Shown: piece after piece, positions 26,841-36,207 of the stretch
How the letters are laid out: each line of letters starts with the position of its first letter
How positions within the stretch are numbered: the first letter of the stretch is position 1
Assembly: GCA_038043185.1 (NCBI GenBank)
Contig: JBBTCO010000034.1
Coordinates: forward strand, 8,246 to 72,245
Reading direction: 5' to 3'
Length of the DNA: 64,000 bases
From: UBA5009 sp038043185
GTDB lineage: Bacteria > Bdellovibrionota > Bdellovibrionia > Bdellovibrionales > Bdellovibrionaceae
Made by a program: the position numbers and the translations under genes
Notes under the pieces: generated by a model
Told to the model about the DNA's origin: nothing
The model's input: only the letters and a program-made list of their open reading frames with translations
The model's database searches: none

Positions 26841-27599
26841 GTGAGCACCACTTCTTGCTTTATTCTTTTGCGAAAAACACTGCTATTCTCTCTTCTTATA
26901 CTTCTCCTTACAGCAGCGCCAATATCTTATTCGCTAGCGCAAATGGACCCCGAAGAATCTTACGATCCTTTTACCGATTACAGTGAGTTTGATGAGGCCT
27001 CTGATGAAGAAGCCGATATTAACTTCTTTCGCAATGGTCGTTTTTTTACGGTGGGTCTTGCCGCTGGCCCACGACTTTTCACAGAAAATATGGCAAAATC
27101 TTACGGACAAGGGCCGGCTTTTGGATTGATGATTTCCTACTTTTTTGACATGCGATTGGCTTTTTCCATGGGGTTAATGACTGGTGACAACTCCGCGACC
27201 CTATCCACTATTGTTAAAGATTATTCTGGGAGCGTGTCTTTCACTTCAATGAATTTTAACTTAAAGTATTTTCTTAATACGCAAAATGTAACAAAGGGTC
27301 TAGCCGATTTAAATCCTTACGTACTCGGGGGCTTTTCCCAACACTATCGAAGTTATAATTTTCCAGAACTGGATGCCACCAGTCGAGAGAGCACAATGGG
27401 CACCGATTTCGGTGCTGGCCTGGAAATTCCTTTGATGCGAAGAAAAGCTTTTTTGGCTCTGCAAGTCACTTATCACTACATTAATTTTGCTGATGAAAAT
27501 AAAGAATTTCTAAATACTGGACTTGCCCAAGAAAGACTCATCAATAAAATCAATGGCGATTTATATGACTTTCTTATTATTCTTGGGATGAATTTCTAA
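26841..27599 (+). CDS. Outer-membrane beta-barrel protein
   Basis: 252 residues from a GTG preceded by GGGGG. A signal peptide (about 1-34, ending SYSLAQ) is followed by an acidic segment (residues 36-58) and then eight or so amphipathic strands with aromatic ends, for example FFTVGLAAGPRLFT and TDFGAGLEIPL, closing with FLIILGMNF. The terminal Phe is the usual signal for barrel assembly. Eight-strand OmpA/OmpW-like barrels have this size. The 3' end overlaps lspA tail-to-tail by 39 bases. The spacer before it (26549-26840) holds only short palindromes, GAGCTCGAGCTC at 26606-26617 among them, and presumably the promoter. Confidence 0.75.
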   Translation: MSTTSCFILLRKTLLFSLLILLLTAAPISYSLAQMDPEESYDPFTDYSEFDEASDEEADINFFRNGRFFTVGLAAGPRLFTENMAKSYGQGPAFGLMISYFFDMRLAFSMGLMTGDNSATLSTIVKDYSGSVSFTSMNFNLKYFLNTQNVTKGLADLNPYVLGGFSQHYRSYNFPELDATSRESTMGTDFGAGLEIPLMRRKAFLALQVTYHYINFADENKEFLNTGLAQERLINKINGDLYDFLIILGMNF

Positions 27600-28040
27600 A
27601 AATAGAATAAGCACACCAAATAAAATAGCCATATCTGCGATATTAAAAACGCCAGTTTGAAGCTTACCGTAACCCAACCATAAAAAGTCCGTGACCTCAC
27701 CTGCAAAGATACGATCAATCAAATTTCCAGTTCCACCGCCCAATACAATCGCATAACACAATTTTTGCTTATATGTGCTTTGCGAACTTGTCATCAATCT
27801 CCATAAAAAGAATAAAAATAAAATAACAAAACCGATCAACACAATCCATCTGGCACTTTCAGACCAGTTCGCGCCCATGCTTAAAAAAGCCCCCGAGTTA
27901 TGAGTCAATTGGAGCTTAATATGACCAGCTCCAATTTCAATGGGATTGTCTACTTGTAAAAAAAGACGAGCTAAATATTTAGTAAGCTGATCAACTACAA
28001 CAACTAACAGAAGTAAAAAGTAATTAAGATGCTTTTTCAT
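27561..28040 (-). CDS. lspA: Lipoprotein signal peptidase LspA
   Basis: 159 residues from the ATG at 28040, one base after the stop of the upstream transporter gene; an ATG at 28049 inside that gene would add three residues. LspA cuts prolipoproteins before the lipidated Cys. Four membrane helices and both catalytic Asp motifs are present: GNLIDRI and FNIADMAI. LTHNSGAF is also conserved. This enzyme would process the lipoproteins encoded elsewhere in the window. Confidence 0.94.
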   Translation of the reverse strand: MKKHLNYFLLLLVVVVDQLTKYLARLFLQVDNPIEIGAGHIKLQLTHNSGAFLSMGANWSESARWIVLIGFVILFLFFLWRLMTSSQSTYKQKLCYAIVLGGGTGNLIDRIFAGEVTDFLWLGYGKLQTGVFNIADMAILFGVLILFLEIHPKNNKKVI

Positions 28041-28041
28041 T

Positions 28042-29403
28042 TCAAACATGGCCCGTCAAGAGACCAAAAAGATGTAAAATCCATCCTAGAATTATCACCA
28101 CTGGTGCAAACCATTGTACGGCAAAAATCCATTGTGGAAACATCGAATAGCTAACAAATTTTTCTTTATCAATGAACAAACGTTCTTTTTCTTTTAAAGA
28201 AAGGCCTTTGAAAAAGATAAAAGACAATCCTAATGCAACCAAGGGCAAAAAACCGTTTATTAAAAGTGAATCAATCAATTCAATCAAACCTTTTTGACCA
28301 AGGCGAGTTTCACTAAAAAAGCTTCCTGATAATGCTGGTAACAAAGTTAAAAAAAGTGCCGTAAGACCACTCATCCAACCGGCTCGACTTCGGCTCATGC
28401 CTTTAAAGGTGTCCACGATATTAGAAACAATTGTTTCCAAAAGACCGATGCTCGCATTCAAAGCGGCCATGTAAAGACAAACAAAAAATGCTAAACCAAA
28501 AAGAAGCCCACCATTCATTTCATTAAAAAATTGTGGAAGAACATCGAACATCAATGCCGGATCTGTAATCACTTGATTCGAGGCTTTAAAGACCAGCGGA
28601 AACACGATAAAGAGTCCGCCAAATGAGACTATGGTATCAAAAAAAGCAACACGCAATCCTACCGTTGGTAAATGTTGGTCGTCACGAATATAACTCCCAA
28701 AGGTCACCATCGTTCCAAAACCAACTGAAAGCGTAAAAAACACATGCCCTATGGCGTGGTTTAAGGAAGACAGAGTGAGTTTTGAAAAGTCCGGATAGAA
28801 TAAAAAACGCATAACTTCTGTTGTGGTTGATAAAGACGTTGATCGCCAAATTAAAATGACAACCAAAAATGCAAAAAATGGCATCATCCAACCTATCCAT
28901 TTTTCAAGACCGTCTTGGATCCCCTTCACCACCACAATCAGAGTGATTAATAAATGGACCGAAGCAAGGCCGAATTGTAAGCCGCCATTTTTTAACAACG
29001 ACATCATACTTCCAGAACCAATCTGTGAAGATCCAAATAAGCTTAAACTAAATTGCAAAATAAAATGCAAAACCCAGCCGCTGATGACCGAGTAATAGGA
29101 CAAGACCACCAAACTCATCACCACCGGCATAGCACTTAATAATTTGAATTTCTTGCCACTATTAACCGATATTTTTTTTGCCGCCATCATCACTGATTGA
29201 CGAGTAAAACGTCCTAACATCAATTCGCCAATAAGAAGTGGCATACCTAAAGTCAAAGCTAAGAATATATAAAGCAAAACAAAAGCACCACCGCCATTTT
29301 CGCCAACCACATAAGGGAATCGCCAAAGATTCCCTAAGCCAAAGGCAGAGCCAACAGCCAAAAAATAAAATCCAAATCGAGTATGCCAATTGCGACTAGT
29401 CAA
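28042..29403 (-). CDS. Sodium-dependent transporter, neurotransmitter:sodium symporter (SNF) family
   Basis: 453 residues, about 11 membrane helices. Helix 1 has GSAFGLGNLWRFPYVVGENGGGAF, the Na+/substrate site of LeuT-fold NSS carriers. Bacterial members take up amino acids; the substrate cannot be told from sequence. It overlaps der by 4 bases and lspA starts one base after its stop. Amino-acid uptake would suit a proteolytic lifestyle, but that is inference. Confidence 0.92.
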   Translation of the reverse strand: MTSRNWHTRFGFYFLAVGSAFGLGNLWRFPYVVGENGGGAFVLLYIFLALTLGMPLLIGELMLGRFTRQSVMMAAKKISVNSGKKFKLLSAMPVVMSLVVLSYYSVISGWVLHFILQFSLSLFGSSQIGSGSMMSLLKNGGLQFGLASVHLLITLIVVVKGIQDGLEKWIGWMMPFFAFLVVILIWRSTSLSTTTEVMRFLFYPDFSKLTLSSLNHAIGHVFFTLSVGFGTMVTFGSYIRDDQHLPTVGLRVAFFDTIVSFGGLFIVFPLVFKASNQVITDPALMFDVLPQFFNEMNGGLLFGLAFFVCLYMAALNASIGLLETIVSNIVDTFKGMSRSRAGWMSGLTALFLTLLPALSGSFFSETRLGQKGLIELIDSLLINGFLPLVALGLSFIFFKGLSLKEKERLFIDKEKFVSYSMFPQWIFAVQWFAPVVIILGWILHLFGLLTGHV

Positions 29404-30749
29404 TCAACTTTGCTCGAATCTCGTCGAGACTTCATGCAAAAAATTCGAACGGTCATTCCCATTAAATTGAATCTTTCTTTCATGCTCTTCACTAAAAACC
29501 GCCGATAGGCATTGGTCACCCCATCCGGATGGTTGGCGAAGGCAATAAAAGCCGGTGGTTTTTGATAGGTTTGAGTCAAATAATAAAATTTAACATTTGT
29601 TGTCGCATACACTGGTGATGGTGCTTTGCGAATAGTATCAAAAAAGAAGTCATTCAAATCAGAAGTCGTTATGCGAAGATTAATCTGTTTTTTTACCTCT
29701 TCAATTTTTTGAAATAAATCATCCAATCCAAATCCCGTTTTTGCACTGGTGAAGACCACATGAACATCCGGAAAAAAATGAAAGTTCTTTTCTACTTGCT
29801 CACGAAATTTTTTACGAAACTCAGGAATTTCTTTTGAAGCTGTATCTGTTTTGTTCGCGACTAAAATGACGGCTTTATGGTCCTCTAAAATCGACTGCAT
29901 AATTTTTGCGTCTTGCTCTGTCGGGCCCATGTTTCCATCAACGATCAACAATATTAAATTCGACTTGCGAATAGCTTCTTGTGATTTGAAAGCAGAGATT
30001 ATCTCTAAGTCTTCTTCACGCTTCGAAGAGCGTCGCAGTCCTGCTGTATCCACAAGCACGTAAGACTCTCCATTCCATTCGAAAGGAGTATCTACCGCAT
30101 CCACTGTGGTCCCGGCAATTTCGCTGACCAGCATCCGTGAAGAGCCCAACAAAGCATTGCAAATTGAACTTTTCCCAACATTTGGTTTGCCAACAAGAGT
30201 TAAAGTTAAAGCCTCTCGTTCGATATTCTGAGACTCCGGCAAACGATTTGTGATCCACTCGAGTACATCCGAGACTCCCCGTCTTTGCTCGAAAGAAGCC
30301 GACACAATATCCACACCAAACTCATAAAAATCGGATTTAGCTATTTCTTCCTCATGAACGCGATCAACTTTGTTGATCACTAACAAAAAATCTTTACCGG
30401 TTTGTTTTGCCAAACGAATAATATCTCGATCTTCGGGAAGCATGCCACTTCGCCCATCCATAACGGCAACGATCAAATCAACTGTTTGTAAAAAATCTTT
30501 AACTTGTTCGCGGATCAATCGTGAAACTAAATCTGCAGATTCAGTAATTCCACCGGTGTCCATCAGATCAAAACTTTTTCCCCAGATCGTGATGGGCTCG
30601 ATCATGATATCACGGGTGACACCAGGTTGATCTTTAACTAAAGATTTTCTTGAATCTGTCATGATATTAAACAGCGTTGATTTTCCAACGTTGGGACGAC
30701 CAATAATCGCCACCTTGGGATTATCTATCCTTTGATTTGGCGACAACAT
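29400..30749 (-). CDS. der: Ribosome-assembly GTPase Der (EngA)
   Basis: 449 residues with two G-domains in a row and a KH-like end, the Der layout. G1 boxes: GRPNVGKSTLFN (residues 17-28) and GKPNVGKSSICN (about 186-197). DTGG and DTAG switch II boxes, NKVD and NKTD G4 boxes. AAGGAG lies eight bases before the ATG. Der is needed for 50S maturation. Its start overlaps era by 29 bases. Confidence 0.97.
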   Translation of the reverse strand: MLSPNQRIDNPKVAIIGRPNVGKSTLFNIMTDSRKSLVKDQPGVTRDIMIEPITIWGKSFDLMDTGGITESADLVSRLIREQVKDFLQTVDLIVAVMDGRSGMLPEDRDIIRLAKQTGKDFLLVINKVDRVHEEEIAKSDFYEFGVDIVSASFEQRRGVSDVLEWITNRLPESQNIEREALTLTLVGKPNVGKSSICNALLGSSRMLVSEIAGTTVDAVDTPFEWNGESYVLVDTAGLRRSSKREEDLEIISAFKSQEAIRKSNLILLIVDGNMGPTEQDAKIMQSILEDHKAVILVANKTDTASKEIPEFRKKFREQVEKNFHFFPDVHVVFTSAKTGFGLDDLFQKIEEVKKQINLRITTSDLNDFFFDTIRKAPSPVYATTNVKFYYLTQTYQKPPAFIAFANHPDGVTNAYRRFLVKSMKERFNLMGMTVRIFCMKSRRDSSKVD

Positions 30750-31644
30750 ATCCTAGCTCCTTCATTAATCTTTGATTAGAGAACCAATCTTCACGACACG
30801 AAACTTTTAAATCCAAAAATATTTTTTCACCCATAATTTTTTCAATCTCTTTACGGGATTCCGAACCAATTTTTTTCAAAACGGCTCCTTCTTTCCCAAT
30901 CACCATGCCTTTATGACTTTCTTTTGAAACTAAAATTTCTATTGCAAGATGAGGAATAGAACGGCCAACTTCATCGAAAGTTAAAACCCGGACGGCCAAA
31001 GAGTAAGGCAGTTCGTGATGCAAAAACTCAAAACATTTTTCACGAACAATCTCTGAAGCCAAAGTTCTGGTGTTTTCCGGAGTAAATAATTCAATATCAT
31101 ACAGAGGAGCAGGACTTTCGGGTAATAAGCTCAAACCTTCGCTTAGTAAATCTTCTCGCAAAAGGGTATTGTCTTCCGATTTTTTTACTGAAGATAATGC
31201 AAATGATTTGCCGCCCTTTTTCTTTATCAAATCGGATAAAATTAAAACACGATGTTCTTTTTCTTTCAGATCAGTTTTTGTAATTAAGCCTATCCAAGGT
31301 TTTTTTTGCGATGAAACCAAGTCAATGACTTGCTGTGCGTCTTCGGCTTTTTGCTCGTCAACACTGACAATGGCCCACAAAGCATCAGATTGCCTCATGA
31401 CGTCTTCAGCCTCTTGTGCTAAAAACCCATTCAAACCTCGATCGGCTTGGATTATTCCCGGAGAATCAACAAAGACAATTTGCCCAGGATTCGCACTCCA
31501 AATTCCCAAGACACGTCGTCGTGTTGTTTGCGGCTTTGCCGTCACGATAGAAACTTTTTGATTAACTAGAAAATTCATCAAAGTACTTTTCCCAGCATTT
31601 GGCTGTCCAATCAGCCCTATAAATCCAGCACGATATCCACTCAC
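30721..31644 (-). CDS. era: GTPase Era
   Basis: 307 residues. One G-domain (G1 GQPNAGKSTLMN, DSPG switch II, TKTD as G4) followed by a KH domain with VIGKEGAVLKKIG. Era binds the 3' end of 16S rRNA during 30S assembly. The gene follows rnc with a 4-base overlap, the usual rnc-era pairing, and overlaps der by 29 bases. Confidence 0.96.
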   Translation of the reverse strand: MSGYRAGFIGLIGQPNAGKSTLMNFLVNQKVSIVTAKPQTTRRRVLGIWSANPGQIVFVDSPGIIQADRGLNGFLAQEAEDVMRQSDALWAIVSVDEQKAEDAQQVIDLVSSQKKPWIGLITKTDLKEKEHRVLILSDLIKKKGGKSFALSSVKKSEDNTLLREDLLSEGLSLLPESPAPLYDIELFTPENTRTLASEIVREKCFEFLHHELPYSLAVRVLTFDEVGRSIPHLAIEILVSKESHKGMVIGKEGAVLKKIGSESRKEIEKIMGEKIFLDLKVSCREDWFSNQRLMKELGYVVAKSKDR

Positions 31645-32327
31645 GGCAATTCTCCCTCTTCCATTTTTTCTAAAGCTATTTTTGCAGCGCTTTGCTCTGC
31701 CGATTTTTTTGTTTTACCTTCGCCCGAGCTTAAGGTTTGTCCTCGAAAAAGAATCTGCACCTGAAACCGACGGTCATGAGGTGGACCTTCTTCTTTTACA
31801 AGTTCATAGGTGGGTGTATCACGATGTTCGCCTTGCATTTTCTCTTGCAGTCGAGTTTTGTAATCTTTTTGATAAGATTCTTCGTTAAAATTGAGCAAAG
31901 TTGGATAGTACTCTTTTCGAATAAAATCGCGAACCTTTTCCCATGAGCCATCCAGATAAAGCGCGCCAATAAGTGCTTCATAGCAAGAAGAGAGCAATCG
32001 AGGTTTTTGTCCCCCATTGCTCATAATTTCACCTTTACCCAATTTAATAAAATCATTTAGGCCTAAACTTTGCGCCCGGATATACAAATAATCTTCATTA
32101 ACTAGACTGGCTCGTTTTTTTGAAAGACCGCCCTCGTCGTCATTGGGAAAATGCTCATAAAGCAACTCACTTAAGGCCAAATCCAGTACAGCGTCTCCTA
32201 AAAACTCTAACTTTTCGTTGTGCTCGGTGGATTGTGCTTCGTTGGCCCAACTTTTATGGGTCAATGATTTTTCCAAAAGTTTTTTGTCGTTAAATTGATA
32301 ATTTATTTTTTCTTCAAGTCTTTTCAT
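31641..32327 (-). CDS. rnc: Ribonuclease III
   Basis: 228 residues. The RNase III signature EKLEFLGDAVLDLALSE (about 39-55) and a second acidic cluster (EALIGALYLDG) form the metal site; the C-terminal 70 residues are a dsRNA-binding domain ending SAEQSAAKIALEKM. It processes rRNA precursors. The start overlaps the mtaB stop by 4 bases (ATGA). Confidence 0.96.
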   Translation of the reverse strand: MKRLEEKINYQFNDKKLLEKSLTHKSWANEAQSTEHNEKLEFLGDAVLDLALSELLYEHFPNDDEGGLSKKRASLVNEDYLYIRAQSLGLNDFIKLGKGEIMSNGGQKPRLLSSCYEALIGALYLDGSWEKVRDFIRKEYYPTLLNFNEESYQKDYKTRLQEKMQGEHRDTPTYELVKEEGPPHDRRFQVQILFRGQTLSSGEGKTKKSAEQSAAKIALEKMEEGELP

Positions 32328-33703
32328 CGGGACATTCCGTTCTCTGACAGAAGTTCGCCTTGAAGAAAAATTTCCTTTGAAAGTTCAGTATTTAAATTAA
32401 CCTTAAGAACTTTAACTTTAAACTCTTGATTTGATTTTTCTGATTCCGTCAGTTTATCAAAGCCTATCGAGTTTTCAACTTCCACATTCCAGAAATCTCT
32501 ACTGAGTCCGCGAGTTTTATTTTTTGTGTTTTTTAATAAAATAATATTTTTTGTTGTCCCAACTTGCATTTTTGCTTTTTCACAAAGACGGTAAGAAGAT
32601 AATTCGCGAAGGCGCGAAGCTCGATGCAGTCTTTCTGGCCAAGGAACAGCATTTAAAAATTGTGCTGCTTTTGTCCCCGGTCTTTCGCTGTAGGGAAAAA
32701 CATGCAATCGCGTCCACGGAGTTCTTGCTAGGCTTTCGTAAGTGTCTTCAAACTGTTCATGTGTTTCAGTTGGAAAGCCTGCAATAACATCTAAACCAAC
32801 AAAGGCATTTGGTAGTTTTTTCTCAATTTTATAAAAGGCAGCTTCAACTTCGCTCTGGGTGTATTTTCTTTTCATATTTTTTAAAACGTCCGAGTTTGCA
32901 CTCTGGATACTCATATGAAAATGGGGACACAGTCGGGGATCCGAATAAAGCTCCAAAAGTCGATTCGTTAACTCAATGGGCTCAAGAGAAGTTAAGCGGA
33001 AGCGAGGAACCTTCGTTTTTAACAAAACCGCTTCAACTAAATCTTCCAACTGTTTTTTATTTCCATCAACACTATCTTCATAGTCACCAATATGCACCCC
33101 AGTAAGAACAATTTCTTGAAAACCCTTTTGGTGCAGATGATTCACACGATCGATAAGTGCTGAAATCGATAAGCTTCGACTTTTACCCCGAGCATAGGGA
33201 ATAACACAAAATGTGCAAAAGCTATTGCAGCCATCTTGAATTTTTAAAAAGGATCTGCTGTGACTTGTTTCAAGCCCTCCACCCGATTCTAAATCTTCTT
33301 TGTGAAAAATATTTGATTTAAATACTTTCTGTTTAATTTTTCCTTTAAAATAGTCTTGTAGAATTTCAGGAATTTTCATTTTATGTGAATTCGCCACGAC
33401 CAAATCAGCACCGGGAAGATTTTCAAAAGAGCCTGTGTCCACCTGAGCCGCGCAGCCGGTCACTACAACTGTGCAAAGAGGATCCTTAGACTTCAATCGA
33501 CGAATTGTTCGTACCGCTTCCTTGGTGGCTTCCGCGGTTACAGCACAGGTATTTAGAATATGAATGCGACTTGGTGTCGAATCCACATTTGATTTTTGGA
33601 TATTTCTTTCAATGAGTCCAGAATCGTAGGTATTCACTTTGCATCCAAAAGTATGAATTTGAAATTGTGGTTCCGGAGCATCCATCTTTAAATTGTGATC
33701 CAT
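32324..33703 (-). CDS. mtaB: tRNA methylthiotransferase, MtaB-type (ms2t6A)
   Basis: 459 residues. Three N-terminal cysteines (TFGCKVN, NTCAVTAEA, VTGCAAQ) for one cluster and the radical-SAM motif CNSFCTFC for another, then a TRAM-like C-terminal domain: the MiaB/MtaB/RimO pattern. The wording TFGCKVNTYDSG and CAVTAEATKEAVRTIRR fits MtaB, which adds methylthio to t6A37 of tRNA, better than MiaB. The start overlaps mnmA by 16 bases. Context with a cysteine desulfurase and mnmA supports a tRNA sulfur-modification operon. Confidence 0.85.
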   Translation of the reverse strand: MDHNLKMDAPEPQFQIHTFGCKVNTYDSGLIERNIQKSNVDSTPSRIHILNTCAVTAEATKEAVRTIRRLKSKDPLCTVVVTGCAAQVDTGSFENLPGADLVVANSHKMKIPEILQDYFKGKIKQKVFKSNIFHKEDLESGGGLETSHSRSFLKIQDGCNSFCTFCVIPYARGKSRSLSISALIDRVNHLHQKGFQEIVLTGVHIGDYEDSVDGNKKQLEDLVEAVLLKTKVPRFRLTSLEPIELTNRLLELYSDPRLCPHFHMSIQSANSDVLKNMKRKYTQSEVEAAFYKIEKKLPNAFVGLDVIAGFPTETHEQFEDTYESLARTPWTRLHVFPYSERPGTKAAQFLNAVPWPERLHRASRLRELSSYRLCEKAKMQVGTTKNIILLKNTKNKTRGLSRDFWNVEVENSIGFDKLTESEKSNQEFKVKVLKVNLNTELSKEIFLQGELLSENGMSR

Positions 33704-34800
33704 CCGCCTCCCACTAACTTTTGTTCTTTATAAATGACCGCCGCTTGGCCCGGAGTAATGGCTCTTTGTTTTTCCAGAAAATCAATGCGGTAACCTTTTT
33801 CTGTTTTTCTTATTTTCGCTGGCGTTGATTTGTGTTGATAACGAATTTTAACTTGATAAATTTCGTCTTCATTCCAGGATGTCAACCAATGGGGATCAAC
33901 AATATCCGCCTGTTGAGAATACAAATACTCTTCGTCACCAACCCATACTGTATTGGTTTCAGCATCAATCTTGACGACAAAAAGTTTTTCATGATGAGTG
34001 AGACCAATCCCTTTACTTTGTCCGTAAGTGTAATGATGAATCCCTTCGTGGCGACCCATCACGACACCCGAAGGAAGTCTTTTGATTAACCCCGTTTTTG
34101 TTTTTAAAATCATTGGATCCACTTGAGATTCAATAAATTTACTGTATCCCATGTTGCCGACAAAACAAATTCCCGTAGAATCCTTTTTCTTTGCTACTGT
34201 TAATCCTTTTTCTTCGGCGATCCTTCGCACTTCTGGCTTTTTCATTCCCCCAATTGGAAATAACAAATGGGGAACAATGGAAGATTCTAAAGTAAATAAA
34301 AAATAAGTTTGGTCTTTCCAATCATCAGTGCTGGTGTATATTGCTGCGATTCCATTTTCATCCATTTTCACTTGGGCATAATGTCCAGTTGCTAAAAAAT
34401 CACAATCCAATTCCCTCATTTTTTGAATCAAATGATCAAACTTAAGATAGGTGTTGCAGTTCACACAAGGTAAGGGTGTTTGTCCTTCAAGATAAGATTT
34501 TAAAAATGGATCAATGACTTGGCTTTTAAATTTAGCTTCACAATTGAGAACGTAAAATGGAATTCCCAAACGATCCGCAACGCTGCGGGCATCATCCACA
34601 TCCAAACTCGAACAACAAGTTCCATTTCCTTCATCAATATCGCAAGAACTGTAATCCCAGACTTGCATGGTTGCACCAATAACCTCATAGCCTTGATCGA
34701 CAAGCAAAGCCGCAGCCACCGAGCTATCCACACCACCACTCATCGCCACTAAAACGCGAGGTCGACGTTTTGCTGTAGTCATAGCCATTGGATTTGTCAT
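33688..34800 (-). CDS. mnmA: tRNA-specific 2-thiouridylase MnmA
   Basis: 370 residues. Makes 2-thiouridine at position 34 of tRNA Lys, Glu and Gln. Visible: the PP-loop MSGGVDSS, the catalytic Cys pair in LPCVNCNTYLKF and STGICFVG, and a C-terminal barrel. The ATG overlaps the stop of the cysteine desulfurase (ATGA), its likely sulfur donor. Confidence 0.96.
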   Translation of the reverse strand: MTNPMAMTTAKRRPRVLVAMSGGVDSSVAAALLVDQGYEVIGATMQVWDYSSCDIDEGNGTCCSSLDVDDARSVADRLGIPFYVLNCEAKFKSQVIDPFLKSYLEGQTPLPCVNCNTYLKFDHLIQKMRELDCDFLATGHYAQVKMDENGIAAIYTSTDDWKDQTYFLFTLESSIVPHLLFPIGGMKKPEVRRIAEEKGLTVAKKKDSTGICFVGNMGYSKFIESQVDPMILKTKTGLIKRLPSGVVMGRHEGIHHYTYGQSKGIGLTHHEKLFVVKIDAETNTVWVGDEEYLYSQQADIVDPHWLTSWNEDEIYQVKIRYQHKSTPAKIRKTEKGYRIDFLEKQRAITPGQAAVIYKEQKLVGGGWITI

Positions 34801-36023
34801 AAGGATTGCTCTCGCATTAACGAAAGTTCTTTCATATTTGTTTTTTGCGATATATTTCTTAAACGCAAAACGACTTCCTTTAAGATATTAATAAAAAAAT
34901 CGATCTGTCCTAAGTTTGTTTCCCAACCCAAACTGATGCGAAGACTGCTTTGCGCTTCGGCTCGCGATAATCCCATAGCTAAAAGCACTGGACTGGGCTC
35001 GGGACTTCCACTGCTGCAAGCGGCTCCAGTACTAACAGCAAAACCTTTTAAATCTAAGCTCATCAATAAAGTTTCGCCATCAATATCTCTTAATACCATA
35101 CTTGAGGTGTTAGGAAGACGAGCACTTTGATTCCCAGTCAAAGAGACTCCATCAATTTCCAATAAAATACGAGCCTCCATGTGATCGCGCAGCTGCGCCA
35201 GTTCCTTTTGACGAAATACAACTTGGTCAAGCAAGTTGGCCATGACTCCAAATGAAGCAATACCTAAAGTGTTTTCTGTGCCACCGCGACGAGAGCGCTC
35301 TTGTCCTCCGCCAAAAATAAATTTTTGATATGGTGAATTTTTTCTTACGAACAAAGCGCCCGTTCCTTTAAGCGAATAAAATTTATGAGCGGAAAGAGTG
35401 GCGTAATCAACATTCAATTCACTCAGATTCAATGGAATTTTTCCTAAGACTTGCACGCAATCAGAATGAAATAACGCTCCCACTGCGTGAGTCATTTTCA
35501 CCAACTCTGCAATCGGAAAAATATTTCCTGTTTCATTATTTGCCATCATCACCGAAACCAGCGCAGTATTTGAACTGATGTGTTTCTTGAAAAAATTTAG
35601 ATCCAACTCACCTTTTCGACTCACTGGAATATAATCAACCCGGGCACCTAATTTTTCTATATGCTGAAAAGCTTTAAGAACGCTGGGATGTTCCACCTGA
35701 GAACACATAAAATGATTTTTCGAATTTTTAAAAATTTCATAGATACCAAGAATGACTGCGCTGTTTCCTTCGCTTGCTCCAGAATTAAAAATAATTTCCA
35801 AAGGACTGACCTTGAGCGCAGTTGCTAAAACTTGACGAGCATTACGAATTAAATTTTTTGGTTCACGTCCACTCCAATGGATTGAACTTGGGTTCCCCCA
35901 AGCTTGTAAAATCGATGGAATTTGATCAATCACTTTTTGCGACAAAGGTGTTGTCGCATTGTGATCGAGATAGATCATCTTTTGCATTTCTATTAATATT
36001 TCCTGTCGCCTCCTCTTTACCAT
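34797..36023 (-). CDS. Cysteine desulfurase (IscS/NifS family)
   Basis: 408 residues from an ATG at 36023 with AAAGGA upstream; the family usually starts at MIYLDHNATTP (35978), so the first 15 residues may be extra. A PLP enzyme that takes sulfur from cysteine. The PLP lysine is in SAHKFYSLKGTG, and the mobile-loop Cys in STGAACSSGSPEP. Followed directly by mnmA, so it likely supplies sulfur for tRNA thiolation; no IscU or other cluster-scaffold gene is adjacent. Confidence 0.92.
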   Translation of the reverse strand: MVKRRRQEILIEMQKMIYLDHNATTPLSQKVIDQIPSILQAWGNPSSIHWSGREPKNLIRNARQVLATALKVSPLEIIFNSGASEGNSAVILGIYEIFKNSKNHFMCSQVEHPSVLKAFQHIEKLGARVDYIPVSRKGELDLNFFKKHISSNTALVSVMMANNETGNIFPIAELVKMTHAVGALFHSDCVQVLGKIPLNLSELNVDYATLSAHKFYSLKGTGALFVRKNSPYQKFIFGGGQERSRRGGTENTLGIASFGVMANLLDQVVFRQKELAQLRDHMEARILLEIDGVSLTGNQSARLPNTSSMVLRDIDGETLLMSLDLKGFAVSTGAACSSGSPEPSPVLLAMGLSRAEAQSSLRISLGWETNLGQIDFFINILKEVVLRLRNISQKTNMKELSLMREQSL

Positions 36024-36131
36024 AAAAGTCCTTTAGGTTAAAGCTTATCGAAGCTTAAAACCCCTTGAAATAACTTCACTTTTTGTAAGATTTTCAATTT
36101 CAGTTAGGACGTATCCATATAAAGCCGCCCA

Positions 36132-36162
36132 AACCCTCCCTAGGTCCAGGGCTGGTTTTTTG
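36132..36162 (+). terminator. Terminator-like hairpin in a divergent spacer
   Basis: AACC-ct-CCCT, loop AGGTCC, AGGG-ct-GGTT is followed by a run of T on the plus strand. It looks like an intrinsic terminator but no plus-strand gene lies upstream: the spacer divides the divergent cysteine desulfurase and the gene at 36208. It could end a short leader transcript or be chance. Confidence 0.35.
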
Positions 36163-36207
36163 TTTACCCTCAGGTCTTAGTCAAAATTAGCCGATAAATT
36201 TCTATAA

